Shown in pieces: positions 1 to 11,690 of a stretch of 64,000 nt of DNA. The notes below the pieces were generated by a model, which was given only the letters and a program-made list of their open reading frames with translations, ran no database searches and was not told where the DNA came from. The position numbers and the translations under genes were made by a program. The stretch is from Parasponia andersonii (Eukaryota; Streptophyta; Magnoliopsida; Rosales; Cannabaceae), in the NCBI GenBank assembly GCA_002914805.1, contig JXTB01000005.1:1628940-1692939 (forward strand), given 5' to 3'. Position 1 is the first letter of the stretch. The number at the start of each line of letters is the position of its first letter.

Positions 1-44
1 TTATGGCCCATATATATAGAGCACTAATCAAATAGATATATATA

Positions 45-262
45 TATATATATTTTACCTACCTATAGGTTTGTTCAATTAAAATTCATCACACGCATCT
101 TTTCATGGTCTAAAATAGGGAGAGAAAAGCATTCAATAATAGATTTTTTTTTTTTTCCAACTACTCAAATTATAATAGTTGTTAGATAAATATGATCCAA
201 CAATTAAAAATAATACTTATAAATAAATAAAAACAAAAAGTATATATATGATAGGAAATCAT
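45..262. mobile_element. MITE-like element in a TA microsatellite, family shared with 9562-9780
   Basis: About 215 bp bounded by TATATA runs. The block CCAATTAAAATTCATCAC-type (here TTCAATTAAAATTCATCACA, about 73-92) and the far end with AAAAATAATACTTATAAATA align with the reverse complement of 9562-9780. No coding capacity. It lies in the intron or flank after exon 11 of the SOS1-like gene. Ends are approximate. Confidence 0.45.
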
Positions 263-389
263 ATATATTATATATATATATATATGAATCTATGTATTTA
301 TATAGTGTTCTTGTCACCAACACAATGTAGCATGTTAAAAAGAAATTTTGTAGTCTATATAATACAAGTAAAGAGAATAGAAGAAGTAC

Positions 390-2036
390 CACTTCGAAGG
401 ACATCATCATCTCGAAGAACACCTTCAGCTATGACCACTCCACTGCAAAAGAAAACAGACAATAGAATTAAATAAGAATATATATATATATATATGTAGG
501 AGAGAGAGAGAGAGAGGTGTTTCTTTTTTCTTTTCTTTTTTTTTTCTTTTGCTTTTTTGTGCGGGTTAGGGGGATGGGGTGGGAGAGGAGCAACTCTACT
601 CAAGAATGCAATCTACCAAGTAGTAGAATACAATAAAAGAATACCACTATTATTAATAAGAATTAATAGATAGATTGTCAGATAATTTGTAGTATCAACC
701 CCCTTTATGCCTTCAACAACGAGATTAAATAAATTAGACTAGAAGAGTACCATCAATTAAAGATGGATAGTCTACTTTGGCCACGAATTCTACTTTAAAA
801 TTCTTTTGTGCATGTGATTCTAAATTAGTAAAGCAGAACCTAGCCGAGTTGCCTAACTTGAGCTTAGCTTGATACATTTTCTCATAAAATTTTATGCAAG
901 TACAAGCTCACTCAAGGTCAGGTTGACTTAAATAACTCAGTAAAATTCAAGCTCCAACTTGATCTTGAACGTATTTTGAAATTGATAAGTGAATAATATA
1001 CCAATTTCATGGAATGTGGTTTCTTCCCAAATCAAATATGTAAACAAAAATTGAGAAATTTATTCTTCTTTGGTGTTATAAGTAAAAATATAAAAGAACA
1101 AAAAAAAAAAAAAAAAGAGTCAGCAGTTGCTTACATTGAGTCGTTTTCTCATGCACATAAAACTAGGACTAAACACACAAACACCCACAATATAAGAGTA
1201 AGCGTAAACATTGACATCAACCTCATCATTTTCAATGACATTACCCATAAATCAAAACTTCAACAATTCATTGAATGGACATTTTCATCCTCAGTCCTCA
1301 TTTGTCCATTAGTGATGAGAATGATGCAAATGTAGCTGCTCAACCACACGTGCAAGATGAGGAGCATTCACGTGGGCTTGGAGGGACTCAAGGGCAGTAT
1401 TCACATGATCCATTAAGCTTGCTAAGTGGGCCAATCACAAGATTTAGAGCCAAGAGATTCAAAGAGGCATTAAATAGGCTAATTCAACACATTAGTGAGA
1501 TGGCTAACGCATGGAGACCCGATATAAGCCCAAATCAGATCCAGGGAGCCTAATCACTATGATTAAGGTTCTAAAAGAGTCCAATTGAAGCTAAACACTT
1601 CTCTTCACATTTTTCTAGGTCTTTTGTATTTTTAAGAAACTTTTGATTTAATTATTTTCGGATTTAATTAAGGAGAGGGTTGCCACATGTCAAAATAACA
1701 TTAGTTTATTTTAAATTAGGGATAAATTTGACTCCTATATATAGGAGAGAGCCTTGTACGTTTTTGGAGGCTTAGTGATCAATAATATTGCGAGTTATTC
1801 GTGNNNNNNNNNNNNNNNNNNNNNNNNNNNNNNNNNNNNNNNNNNNNNNNNNNNNNNNNNNNNNNNNNNNNNNNNNNNNNNNNNNNNNNNNNNNNNNNNN
1901 NNNNNNNNNNNNNNNNNNNNNNNNNNNNNNNNNNNNNNNNNNNNNNNNNNNNNNNNNNNNNNNNNNNNNNNNNNNNNNNNNNNNNNNNNNNNNNNNNNNN
2001 NNNNNNNNNNNNNNNNNNNNNNNNNNNNNNNNNNNN

Positions 2037-2079
<43 letters not shown>

Positions 2080-5000
2080 AGAAGAAGAAGAAGAAGCCCA
2101 GACATCCTCACATATTAGGTACCTACATCTCAATCTCTTAATAATTATCAAGCATAAGGATAAAGGAGTTACAGTTCTAAATAATCTTACCTTAATATGA
2201 AAATTAATGTGTTAGCAATATAAGCAATAATCTTACCTTAAGATGAAAATTAATGTGTTAGCAATATAAGCAACCATTTCCCTGTAAGAAGTAGATGAAT
2301 TGTGAGAATAGAATCAGATTAATCTCTTTCCTTACCTTTTTTTTCAACAACAAACAAAAATAAATTTATCAATAAGAAAAGAAAATTGAGCACAAAGTAG
2401 AGAACGAAAGAACAAATCAAGTTCATGCAACAATACATACTCAAGGAGACATTTCGTATGGAAGCTTATTACGCGAATACATCTAGTGACCAAGGAGGCA
2501 GGAGACAAGGAAAGAATCATAATTTGTTGTTAACACAAATTAAAAAATCAGTATTGTAAACAAGGACTTCTTTCAAAATACAAAAATAATGTGCACCCTA
2601 ATCCCAGTCCAACCAACCAATTGGACAATAACAAAGCTAAGAAGAATGTTGCTCGAGTTTTTTTGGAAAAAGAACAGAGCTAACGGGCCAAAAAAGAATT
2701 TTAGTCAATCCAATCAGTTGAGACTCAGGAAATTATCAAAATCTAGTTATAAGAAAGAAAATAAATAGGGGAAATACACCAAGGTGTTTACTAAACTCTC
2801 ATAATGAAAAGAAGAACTCACTCATTTTCAAAAAACTACACCCAATGTCATGTCGCACAAATATAAATTACTTGGATATCTTAATCCCTAATAAACCCTA
2901 AAATATATTCCTTTCCAACAAACTCTAAACTACTTTTGCCTCACCGCCGGTACCAATCCCGATCTTGATCCCGACCCCAACCTTGGCGCCCGCGCCTCCA
3001 TTCAACTAGGGTTGAAAAATTTTAACTGCGGTCGAACTTGTTCTGCCCCTCTCCCAGTTGTTTCGATCAATTTTCGACGGCAGCCAAAAAATTTCGACAC
3101 AATGTTGAAAATTTTCGACTGAGGTCGAATAGTGCCAAACAATTCGACTGGGGTCGAAGCCACTGTTTGACTGTAATTGAACATTTTTTACCCTAATTGA
3201 ACATGGTCAGCTGCCTTCCCAGCATCGCCTTTTCACTTTTGACTTTTTCAACTTGATCGAAAATTTTCAACTGGGTCGAGTAAGGGATAATTTTGGAATT
3301 CCAAAATTTTCATTAAATGATATAACAATAAAAGTCCTAATTTTTGGAATGATTTCTAGGTTGTCCCTTTTTTTTAGTATTAAAAGAGTGTCAAAATTGA
3401 TAATGCCCCAAATAAATATGTGGTGTCTATAAATAAGAAATCTCAACCAATTGGAAAGTCAGATTCATAATATGATATAGTGACTCACAACATGATCTAG
3501 GGCCTGACTAAGTTGAACCAATCAAACATGTATATGATTATATGTGCTGCAACAAACTAACTAGGTAATTTCAGTTCGAGAGGCAACAACAAACGACATA
3601 CCAAAAGTGATGCAAACTTTGTTGTCCATCACCTTTGAAAGCTGTCCTTGCAGCTGCAGCATAAAACCTGTCCCAATTTGTCAAAGTAAGACATATCTTC
3701 TCTCTGAGAACAAATTGATTGTTTTTCCCCTTGAAAAGAATTCTCTGAGTGCAAAAAACTTTTGAGATAATTCAACTTACATTCCCAATGTCATCACTGT
3801 CAAAACTCCAGATACATCAGCCCCCTCTTGTGCCTGTCGAGAAAATCAAATTTCCAAGAACAGTTGTGAGTTAGTCACTGAAATAAATTGACATTAATCA
3901 GTCCACAATCCTTGGAAAATTAATTGAAAATAAGAAAATAACATGAAATGATAAAAATAAAGGTACCAATATGTTGAGTCCAAAATATCAATGGCAATGA
4001 AAATAGCAGAACATATCAAGTGACAATGAACAATTTCTTGGCAAATAATCAAGGCCAAACTCAATAACACCAGTAGTTGAAGTTGAAGCTCTTATGAAAC
4101 GAAATATCATTAAAAATAATATACGTCGACATAACTGTAGAGCTACCAAAACTAAGTCTAAGGGATCCAAATAAAATCACATAATACAAACTTAAAAGAC
4201 AAAAATGCAGACAAAACATAAAATGGTCATTCTTAACTTGAAAAATAATTAATGGAAGTTAATCAATAGTCTCTATTGTAGCCAATCCATTTTTCAAATA
4301 TAGCTCCAAGAACAAACATTTTTCTTATACGGACAGAAGTATTTACAATTGCAGGTTGCATAAGTTAATAAACTGAAGAAAGAAAAAAAATAATAAATAA
4401 ACATAAAGATGAAAATAAATGATGTGTCCTCAAAGATAACTACCCTTGTTTACAAAAGAAATTTAATCAAGAGCCATCTGAAAGGCTAAAGCAGCATATT
4501 TTATCATAGATCTGAGTAATGTAGTTTTTAGCAAAATTCATGAGAGTAAATGACAAATCAAGCACATCAATTTAAAATGATAAGTATGGAAACAAGACAA
4601 TTAAGTATCCCAAGATTGAAGAAGAACATACAGTGAAATAGGCAATGTAGCTCACAGCAAGTGTGAGAGAAATTTCTATCACGGTATCATTAAAAATAAA
4701 CCCAAGCCAAAGAACAGATGCTATCCCGAAAGCAAGACCAATGCCTACACTGAAACAATAACGTTGTCACATAATCAGATGATATCTATCACAACAATTC
4801 AGCAACAATAAAATACACAATACATACGCTCCAAGTGAGACTTGTGCTAAAAACTTTATTATGGCCTCCCAGTTAAAGCTCTTCCCCAGGACCATTTGAT
4901 AGAACAGCTGATAAACCACAATTGCTGTCCTGGAATGAAAGCTCAACACATTCAAACAACAGAATAGAAGTAAAATGTGTAATAAGACAAAATCAAACAA

Positions 5001-7842
5001 CAACTTCAGCAACAGCAGCAACATGAGCACAAACAGACATATATATTCATCAAGACAGTGGTTTCACTGCTCAAAACATTAAATATGCGGTCGTAAGTAA
5101 AGGTAAATGAGTAAATTGTGCTAGGCCACTGAAAATAAATACCCATCATTCATCAAGGATTCTCCTTCAATAATTGTGCTCAGTTTCTTGCTCGCACCAA
5201 GCTCTTTTAACAGTGCAACAACAGCTACAGGATCAGTAGCACTTAGAAGCCCTCCAAGCAACAACGATGTTTTCCAACTCCACTCATAAGGGAAAGTGAG
5301 CTGCAGCACGATTTCATGTATGAATATAAAGCTCAATATTATTACCAAAACAGATAAGAATGCAATACCTTCAAAGCAGCTCCAAGGCAGAAAGTTGATA
5401 TCAAAACACCTGGGCCAGCAAGTATAATCATTTGTACTATACACCTCTGCACGAAAAATGGACAATGCTAGTGATTCATTTGAATTCCAAAATTCCAGAT
5501 TATTCCATAATAGCTTGCATGAAGCTACAATTTGCACCTGCTTTATAAGCTTATGATCAAAATTCATGATTTCAATATTACTATGGGTTTTTTTTTTTTT
5601 TGGATACTTATTCCCCCATGGAATCCTACAATCTTTGGAAGGCAAGAAACTTTAGCAAAATGCTAAGTCCCACGAGGATTGGAACCCAGACCTCATGAGA
5701 AAAAACTGATTTCAATACTATTATCATTAAATCTACGTTTCCTTAAGAGTCATTGATATCGTTGTTCACTTGTTTTGGTGATAATGATAATAATAGATAC
5801 ATTACTGTAATAACACAAAAGAAAATGATCATTTATAATAATTCCTTTTCTATTATAACAACCAAAAGAAAAATTAAATCATTATTACTACTACTATTCT
5901 AACTCTTAGAATAACTATTATGGCTATTATTCCTATTAAAAAAAAATTAACCATATAAAGAAGTTATTTTTTTCAATATTAAGAAATGATCATTAGACTA
6001 TGTGCTAGTATTTGCCAATTCACTTGTCTGCAGCAGAATTTCTTCGAGACATTTTCATCCAATTGTGTTTTCAAATTTCATTTCCACATCAGCATATCTA
6101 TGCTACTCATATACTTGGAAAACCCCCTTTGAGCTTTCTAGTAAAACCTATCTCTCTCTCTAGTATCTACATATCAAAGAAGTTTAACTCTTAACCCCTC
6201 AATGACTGGTTTATTAAACACTAATCTTATAAAGAAAAAAGAATATGGCATAGAATCGACCTTAATTTGGTGTACTTCCATTGAAAATGAACTTTCAAAA
6301 AGAAGAGCAGGAAGAAAAACAGCCAATAGAAGGTCAGGATCAATATTTGCCCCTGGACATTGAACAAGATTAAAACATTGAATAGCTCATACCGGAACTT
6401 GAAAAAAAAATTCACACCTCTTAATGGACTGCCTACAACTAGTAAAGGAACTTATGTTGAAGAAAATTAGTTTAAACTTACACAGACGTATGCCATCGCC
6501 AATCTTTCCCAGTCGATGATGTGTACCAAATTCTGCAAGTTAATGAATAATTAATCAACCAAGTTATCATTAACTACAAATAAACAAGTTCTTTTTTTTT
6601 TCATTCCGGGTCCCCGAGATCTTAGATTGAATCACTTTGTCCCCATTTTGTTGCAAAATAGTCCTCCTGTCACGATAAGGGACATGAATCCTTTACGGTC
6701 ATTTAGTAGCTGTGACATGTGTCCATTTCCTTCGATCAATTTGACAGAATGACCATTTTTGCAACAAATTGGAAGTTCATAAAAACATATGAAAACTTTT
6801 ATAGTTAGAGAGGCAAAATAATACAATCTGTATATTTCGGGAGAAAAAGTTTAAATTAACCCTAAAAAGGTTCGAGCACATCCAGAGAATCAACAAATGA
6901 AGCAGAGTTCATAAAAGTGACTTTTAGTTCAAGAAATTGGGTAATCTACAGCAAGTAATAAAACATAACAACTCTCCACCTGCATGTTGCCAGGTAAACA
7001 TGTCAACCCCAAAGATAGTTTTTTTTTTTTTTTTTTTGTCATTATAATTTTTATTTTCAAGTTTCCACTAACCCAAAAGAAGATTTTTCTGGAATCAATT
7101 GTAAGTTCATAAATGGTATAGTTCCAACCCAGATATTAAAAGTAATTGATCCCACATATCATCAAAACCATCCAAATTCGGAAGGTGATAAGAACTCCAT
7201 GACCAATCATACTGCCATGAAAGTAATTTCTCTAAAAAAGTTAAAAACTGAATCATCTTCAAGTTCAAGCGAAAAAGGACAACTTTGATTCAAAATCTGC
7301 TAGTAATATTCATTCCTTGTGGTTCTAAAAGTTTAGTTCGTTAAATTTACCTGTAATTACATATTCGCAATTTTAGAGCATTATTAAAAGGAAAATACAT
7401 TACATATACATATACATATACATATATTCACCTACACATACACATATTAAGGTTAAAAAATGGAAAAATAATCATAACCCCACAATTAAATCTACAGAGA
7501 TTCAAGTTGTAGAAAGAAAACGAAATCAGAAAAATAATCAAACAAATGAAACTAAATTAAGAAAAGAGAAAAGAGAAAAGAAGAGATTGAAGAGGAGGAG
7601 GAGGAGGAGAAGGGAAGGGAACCTAGAGATCCAAGAGCAATGCCGAGAACGAGCAAGGCAATGGTATAAGGGACTCTGGTCCCGCGCAGCAGGTGGCGAC
7701 AAGCGATTCCCAGCACCAAACTCAGACCTACGAATATGACCGCGTCCGAGGGCTTAGACGAAGAAGGGGAAGAAGAAGAAGAAGAGGTCCCTTCCTCCAA
7801 TATTCGGTAGGGAAGGAGTGGTTCCGTGAGGAAGGCAGCCAT
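390..7842 (-). CDS. SOS1: SOS1/NHX7-type plasma-membrane Na+/H+ antiporter, 5' part (11 exons, 3' end outside window)
   Basis: Sodium/proton exchanger that in plants exports Na+ across the plasma membrane (salt-overly-sensitive pathway). Exons read on the minus strand: 7842-7623, 6532-6482, 6352-6261, 5446-5369, 5300-5143, 4929-4828, 4749-4632, 3833-3781, 3667-3602, 2281-2237 and 442-about 390. Each has AG/GT borders and the reading frame joins across every junction (about 345 codons; the family is about 1,150 residues). Seen: N-terminus with a serine run, then SRHLLRGTRVPYT-like CRHLLRGTRVPYT; LLLAVFLPALLFESSFS (amiloride-site-like segment); TFPYEWSWKTSLLLGG; SATDPVAVVALLKELGASKK with the transport-core Asp; IEGESLMNDG; YIANTLIFIL joined to SGVVIAEG. 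These match plant SOS1 rather than vacuolar NHX. The start is the ATG at 7842, giving the usual short cytosolic N-terminus. The last donor (near 390, weak GTACTT) is uncertain. The C-terminal cytosolic and cyclic-nucleotide-binding-like half is not in the window. Confidence 0.93.
480..540. repeat. TA then GA microsatellites beside SOS1-like exon 11
   Basis: A short TA run followed by (GA)n at about 501-515 and a pyrimidine-rich tract. On the minus strand the tract lies upstream of the exon 11 acceptor at 443. Confidence 0.6.
845..975. repeat. GAGCTT/CAAGCT-rich repeat, TE-like
   Basis: Stretch in intron 10 with recurrent AAGCTC/GAGCTT and ACTTGA words. It resembles terminal parts of plant hAT-type non-autonomous elements. 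No terminal repeats or target duplication could be fixed. Confidence 0.25.
1275..1803 (+). mobile_element. Ty3/gypsy retrotransposon remnant: polyprotein C-terminus plus start of LTR-like sequence
   Basis: An open frame of about 90 codons (1275-1553) ends with a tail containing SGPITRFRAKRFKEALNRLI, matching the GP-[IVM]-TR-x-RAK-x(2,3)-EAL motif seen at the C-terminus of many plant Ty3/gypsy polyproteins. Downstream DNA has a TATATATAGG box (1735-1745) and a GCCTTGTACG segment as in an LTR, then runs into the N gap. It lies antisense inside intron 10 of the SOS1-like gene. The upstream gag-pol is missing, so this is a truncated insertion. Confidence 0.6.
1804..2036. other. Assembly gap (run of N)
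   Basis: 233 unknown bases, followed by a poly-A stretch to about 2078 and a GAA repeat. The true size and content are not visible. The position, directly after the LTR-like sequence, fits a collapsed repeat or homopolymer. Confidence 0.99.
2181..2272 (-). repeat. 46-bp tandem duplication covering the 3' end and donor of SOS1-like exon 10
   Basis: Two adjacent 46-bp units (2181-2226 and 2227-2272) differ at one visible base (2196 T versus 2242 G). The 2227-2272 unit contains most of exon 10 and its GTAAGA donor (2236-2235). The other unit repeats the exon end and the same GTAAGA in the intron. Confidence 0.9.
2900..3300. other. GC-rich patch and TCGAC-rich degenerate repeats in intron 9
   Basis: 2935-3005 is unusually C-rich for this region. 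From about 3025 to 3285 words such as TTTTCGAC, CGACTG and GGTCGAA recur on both strands. There is no coding signal: the only frame here is short and matches nothing known. Probably transposon-derived. Confidence 0.4.
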
Positions 7843-8020
7843 GGATGGAGCTCAGAAGAAAGCTTTGGAATGGTCCCCAAATCAGAGGGTAAAAATGGAA
7901 TAGTGGAGCCTTGATACCTTTGAGAGAGAGAATAGACAGAGGGAATAGTAATTATGAGACAGGTAAGGGATTCTCTCTCTCTACTCATTTTATTTGTTTA
8001 TTGCTCTCAATTTGGACTAT
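7843..8020 (-). promoter_or_regulatory. SOS1: 5' UTR/promoter-proximal region of the SOS1-like gene
   Basis: Sequence immediately upstream of the ATG on the minus strand. It contains GA/CT-rich tracts (7920-7930 and 7972-7982) of the kind common in plant 5' UTRs. No TATA box or transcription start could be fixed, so the assignment rests on position and composition. Confidence 0.35.
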
Positions 8021-9560
8021 GGAGACTAAAGAACATGAAACAAGTAACGCAAGCGGGGAGCAAATCGAGGTTGATTTGATTCAGTTTCAACTGGATGATT
8101 TTTATTTTTATTTTTATTTTTGAGAATTCAACCGGATGATATTTACCACTACTGTCAAGTCTCAACTGCTTACTTCAGCAACAGTCACAAAAAAATAAAT
8201 AAATAAATACTATTTTTAACTTTTGCAAAATATACCCTTTTTATTTGAACTCCTATAAATTAATATATCCTAAAAAAAATCCTTCTTGAAATTTTATTTT
8301 CTTAGCATTTAGCGGTATAGAATAGATGATGAATTGATCAAGTCATGGTGGCTCTCGTTGCTTTGTTTCTCATTCTAAAAGTGACGACTGATGAGATGGA
8401 TATTCTTAAGCGTATTTTTTTTAAAAAAAAAATAATGATATTATGTTTTGTAGTGGAGAATTGCCTGGTTATATTGATCATAAAGTAACAAAAAAATTAT
8501 TATAGTGAAAATTTTTTCAAAGGGAATCTCAATGGCCGGAACATTTGGACTTTAAATGATTTTTTTTCTTTAAGTTCCATAAGCTTTTAAAACAATAATC
8601 TCCTCTTAAATGAAATTTTTGTATTTCCAAAAGTGTCATTTTACTGAAAACTTCAAATCATCTCAAAGAAAATTTTTAAATGAAGATTTGATGTTTATAC
8701 AAATTGAAATATTATTTAAAAGTTGAGTTTTCTCAGATTTAGGAAGTTTTATCAAAATCAAACACTGAATTGGATTTCAATGGATAAAATTGTGATTTTT
8801 TGTTTTTTAAACTGAAAATTGTCATTACTAATTTCTTTTCTCACCATTAATTTGATTGAGTTTTTAATTTTGTTCCCCATTTGTTGCTCCCTCTCCTTTT
8901 CATTGTCGCCATGGTCCCAATTGGTTGCATCACGTTGTTGTACTTTCCCCTCTTTCAGTGTCAATTTCTGATCCGCTCTAGTTGTAGCTTGAATGTCTTT
9001 TAAGAAGGGTGAAAATTTCCAAACCTTCTCTACATGTTGATAAGTTGATGTACTAATATCTATTTGATTTAGAAGTTATTTCAACTGTCTCCTTAAACCT
9101 GCCATCACCGTTGTATGTGGCTGCTTTGTGCCCAAAGATTAGCCAACTGGGTCACCATTAGTCATCCCTTTAAATCTACGGCAAAAAAAATATTTGCGAT
9201 GTTATTTTGTTCGCAATCAACATCTTGTATAAATAAGTATTTTCATCTTAGTTGTTGTATCTTTATTTTTTATTTTTTTATTTTTTTTTTGTATTATAGT
9301 TCCCATTTGTTAATGAGAAAGAAGAAAACCATGTTCGAGAATTTCTAGTCGATTTCTTGTTCATGTACATCGGGGTTTATTATGAGTAAAACTATCACAA
9401 GTTTAGTCTTTTTAATTAAGGATAAATTTGTAATTAAATTTTTTTAAAAAATTGAGGTGCTTTTATACTAGTTAGTGGTATAAATATAACTCCAAAAAAG
9501 AAAGAAAAAGAAAGATTCCATCTAAATGACTAGTCTCATAAATATTGGCTAGTTTCAATA
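8021..9560. other. AT-rich intergenic DNA, no gene recognised
   Basis: Upstream of the SOS1-like gene. Short simple repeats (for example TTTTTA at 8095-8118) and no conserved frames. Confidence 0.6.
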
Positions 9561-9561
9561 T

Positions 9562-9780
9562 ATATATATATATATATAGGATCATAATAGCTTTTTTTTA
9601 TACTTATCTATAAATATTTTTTTTAGTTGTCAGATTATCATAATTTGAATAATTAAAATAATAATAATAAATACATTTTATTTAATATTTTTTTAATCTA
9701 TCTTTTACTATAAAATGACGTGGGTGATGAATTTTAATTGGACAAAACAATACTTATAGATATTTATATCATTTTGGCCC
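9562..9780. mobile_element. MITE-like element in a TA microsatellite
   Basis: Flanked on the left by (TA)n (9558-9578). The left end (GGATCATAATAG, then ATACTTATCTATAAATATTTTTT) is an imperfect inverted repeat of the right end (CAATACTTATAGATATTTATAT, about 9748-9770). The internal segment GATGAATTTTAATTGGACAA is shared with 45-262, and loosely with the elements at 24633 and 35790. No coding capacity. Confidence 0.5.
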
Positions 9781-11690
9781 AAGTTAGTCTTATCCATATC
9801 ATTTTCTCTATTAGTGAAGAACTCTTCATTGAGGCTTTTCTTTTCTTTTCTTATCTTTTTCTCTTCTAACTAGCCAAAAAGTTTTTCTTTATCTTCTTTT
9901 ATCCCATCGGAGAGAGATATCTTTTGGATCTCTTTTTCAGGCGGAGAGTTTTATTTTCTTTGTTTGTTTTTGGTTATGTCATTAAATAATCATTCCATCT
10001 AAGAAGATAAAACTTATTCTAGATCTATATTTGTGGTTATTTTAGCCTACTCATATCTTGATCTGCGGTAATTTTGAGTAAATTTTATATGTGTTATTAT
10101 TTTAGTCCATATAGATCTAGATCTAAGGTGGTTTTAGTAGATCTTATATATTTGATCCTTGTGGTATGCTTACCAACCAAATCTACATAGTTTCTTATTC
10201 AAATCTAGATAGTTTTGGTGATAATACTTGACATTCAATAGCATTTGGATTTGAAGCAACGAACACGAATAATAGATGTTGTGTGAATAGTCGTAACAAG
10301 TCAATAGAAATGTAAAACTTTATTGAACCACAATAATAAAAGTGAACTACATGAGTCCTCTTATTTTGGGTCAATTTTGCGATGATCCTAATATGTGAAA
10401 TTTCTACAGTAATTTTAATTTGGTATATTATGGATATCTGTTTTGGATCTAAAAGTCTTTTGACGAGTAATGTACTAGTATTAGTATGTCTATTTATTCT
10501 AACATCACACAAAAAAGGTCTATTTATCATAAATTACAAATTTTTTCAAAAAGTGTTACATGTAACCAAGAACGAAAAAATCAACATTACCGGCAAAATT
10601 TCCCTTTAGGGAGAAGTCCACTATAGATACACCATGTAAAAGGAAAAACAAAATCAAAATTTGGGAAAATATTGGTAAATATAAATTTTGATGTCAATTT
10701 CAATAATTTTGCTCATTGAAGTGTAGAAAATAATAGAAATTTCAGTAAAAACCGTGAAAATTTTGGTGAAATATTGATAAATATTGTCAAAATTAAAATG
10801 TTTACCAAAAAAAAAACTCATCTGGAAGATTCTTCTTTACCATTAAATATACCGCAGTTGGCAAATACACTTTAGTAAAGTGAAGAAGGCAAAAGAAAAA
10901 AAAAACCAAATATATGCTAAAGATAACAATTATTGAAAAATGATGCACTACATTAAACCATATAATATATATTTCTGATATGAATGTTATTTTTTTTTTT
11001 GGTAAGAAAGCTACTTTAATTGATGAATTAATGAATGATTTAGCATTTTTTTAAGGTTTTATTAGGGAATTTTATAGTTTTATTTAATTATTTGTTATTT
11101 TCATAATTTTTTTTTGAAAATTTCAATCGATATTGACATTTTCCTCAATAGTTCTGTAGAATTAAAGTATTGATAGAAACCATCAATGCCAATATTTTCA
11201 TCCTTGTATATAACACACATCATAATTCATAACTATGTAATAACTTGGCTAAAAAACATACGTATTGGTGTAGATTTTAGTCCATGAACCAACGTGCATG
11301 CCACACGTCTTCATGTGGTCTTCTTAAAGGAAATTAAAACCATATTGGATGCAGGTATAATCTGTACAACCTTGAATACAACTATAGATAGAATTTCTAC
11401 ATGTTGAAGATGATGGTACTGATATGGTACTATAATACCTAAGATTCTCACATGCATAATAAGTCAATAATAAACATATTCATATTGCATAATAGACATA
11501 TCATGAAATTAGTGTCAATTTTATGGTAAATTGCTTAAGCTAATTATTAAATACTTTTGATATGCATTATTGTACTAATATTTATTGAAGTACTTCCATG
11601 TAGTATAAAGGCCCAAAACCTTCAAAAAGAGAGTTTGGTGTATGAGAGGAACAAAGAATACATTCATGAACAGTAATACTATATGCACAT
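9781..11690. other. AT-rich intergenic DNA, no gene recognised
   Basis: Only short spurious frames. Repeated words of the type ATTTTGGTGAAATATTGATAAATATTG occur around 10660-10800. Confidence 0.5.

Noticed and set aside
1754-2200. Several open frames of 100-150 codons on both strands
   Set aside because: They run through the N gap and the poly-A tract; the unknown bases only mask stops.
5301-5645. Long frame extending the SOS1-like exon 5 upstream
   Set aside because: Family alignment and the AG at 5302-5301 show exon 5 starts at 5300; exon 4 (5446-5369) lies in another frame, so the extension is intronic.
5660-5700. Possible SINE-like B-box words (GGATTGGAACCCAGACC), also near 53905
   Set aside because: No A box, tail or boundaries could be recognised.
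7693-8123. Plus-strand Arg-rich frames opposite the SOS1-like first exon
   Set aside because: Antisense of the serine-rich N-terminus and CT-rich leader; no independent support.
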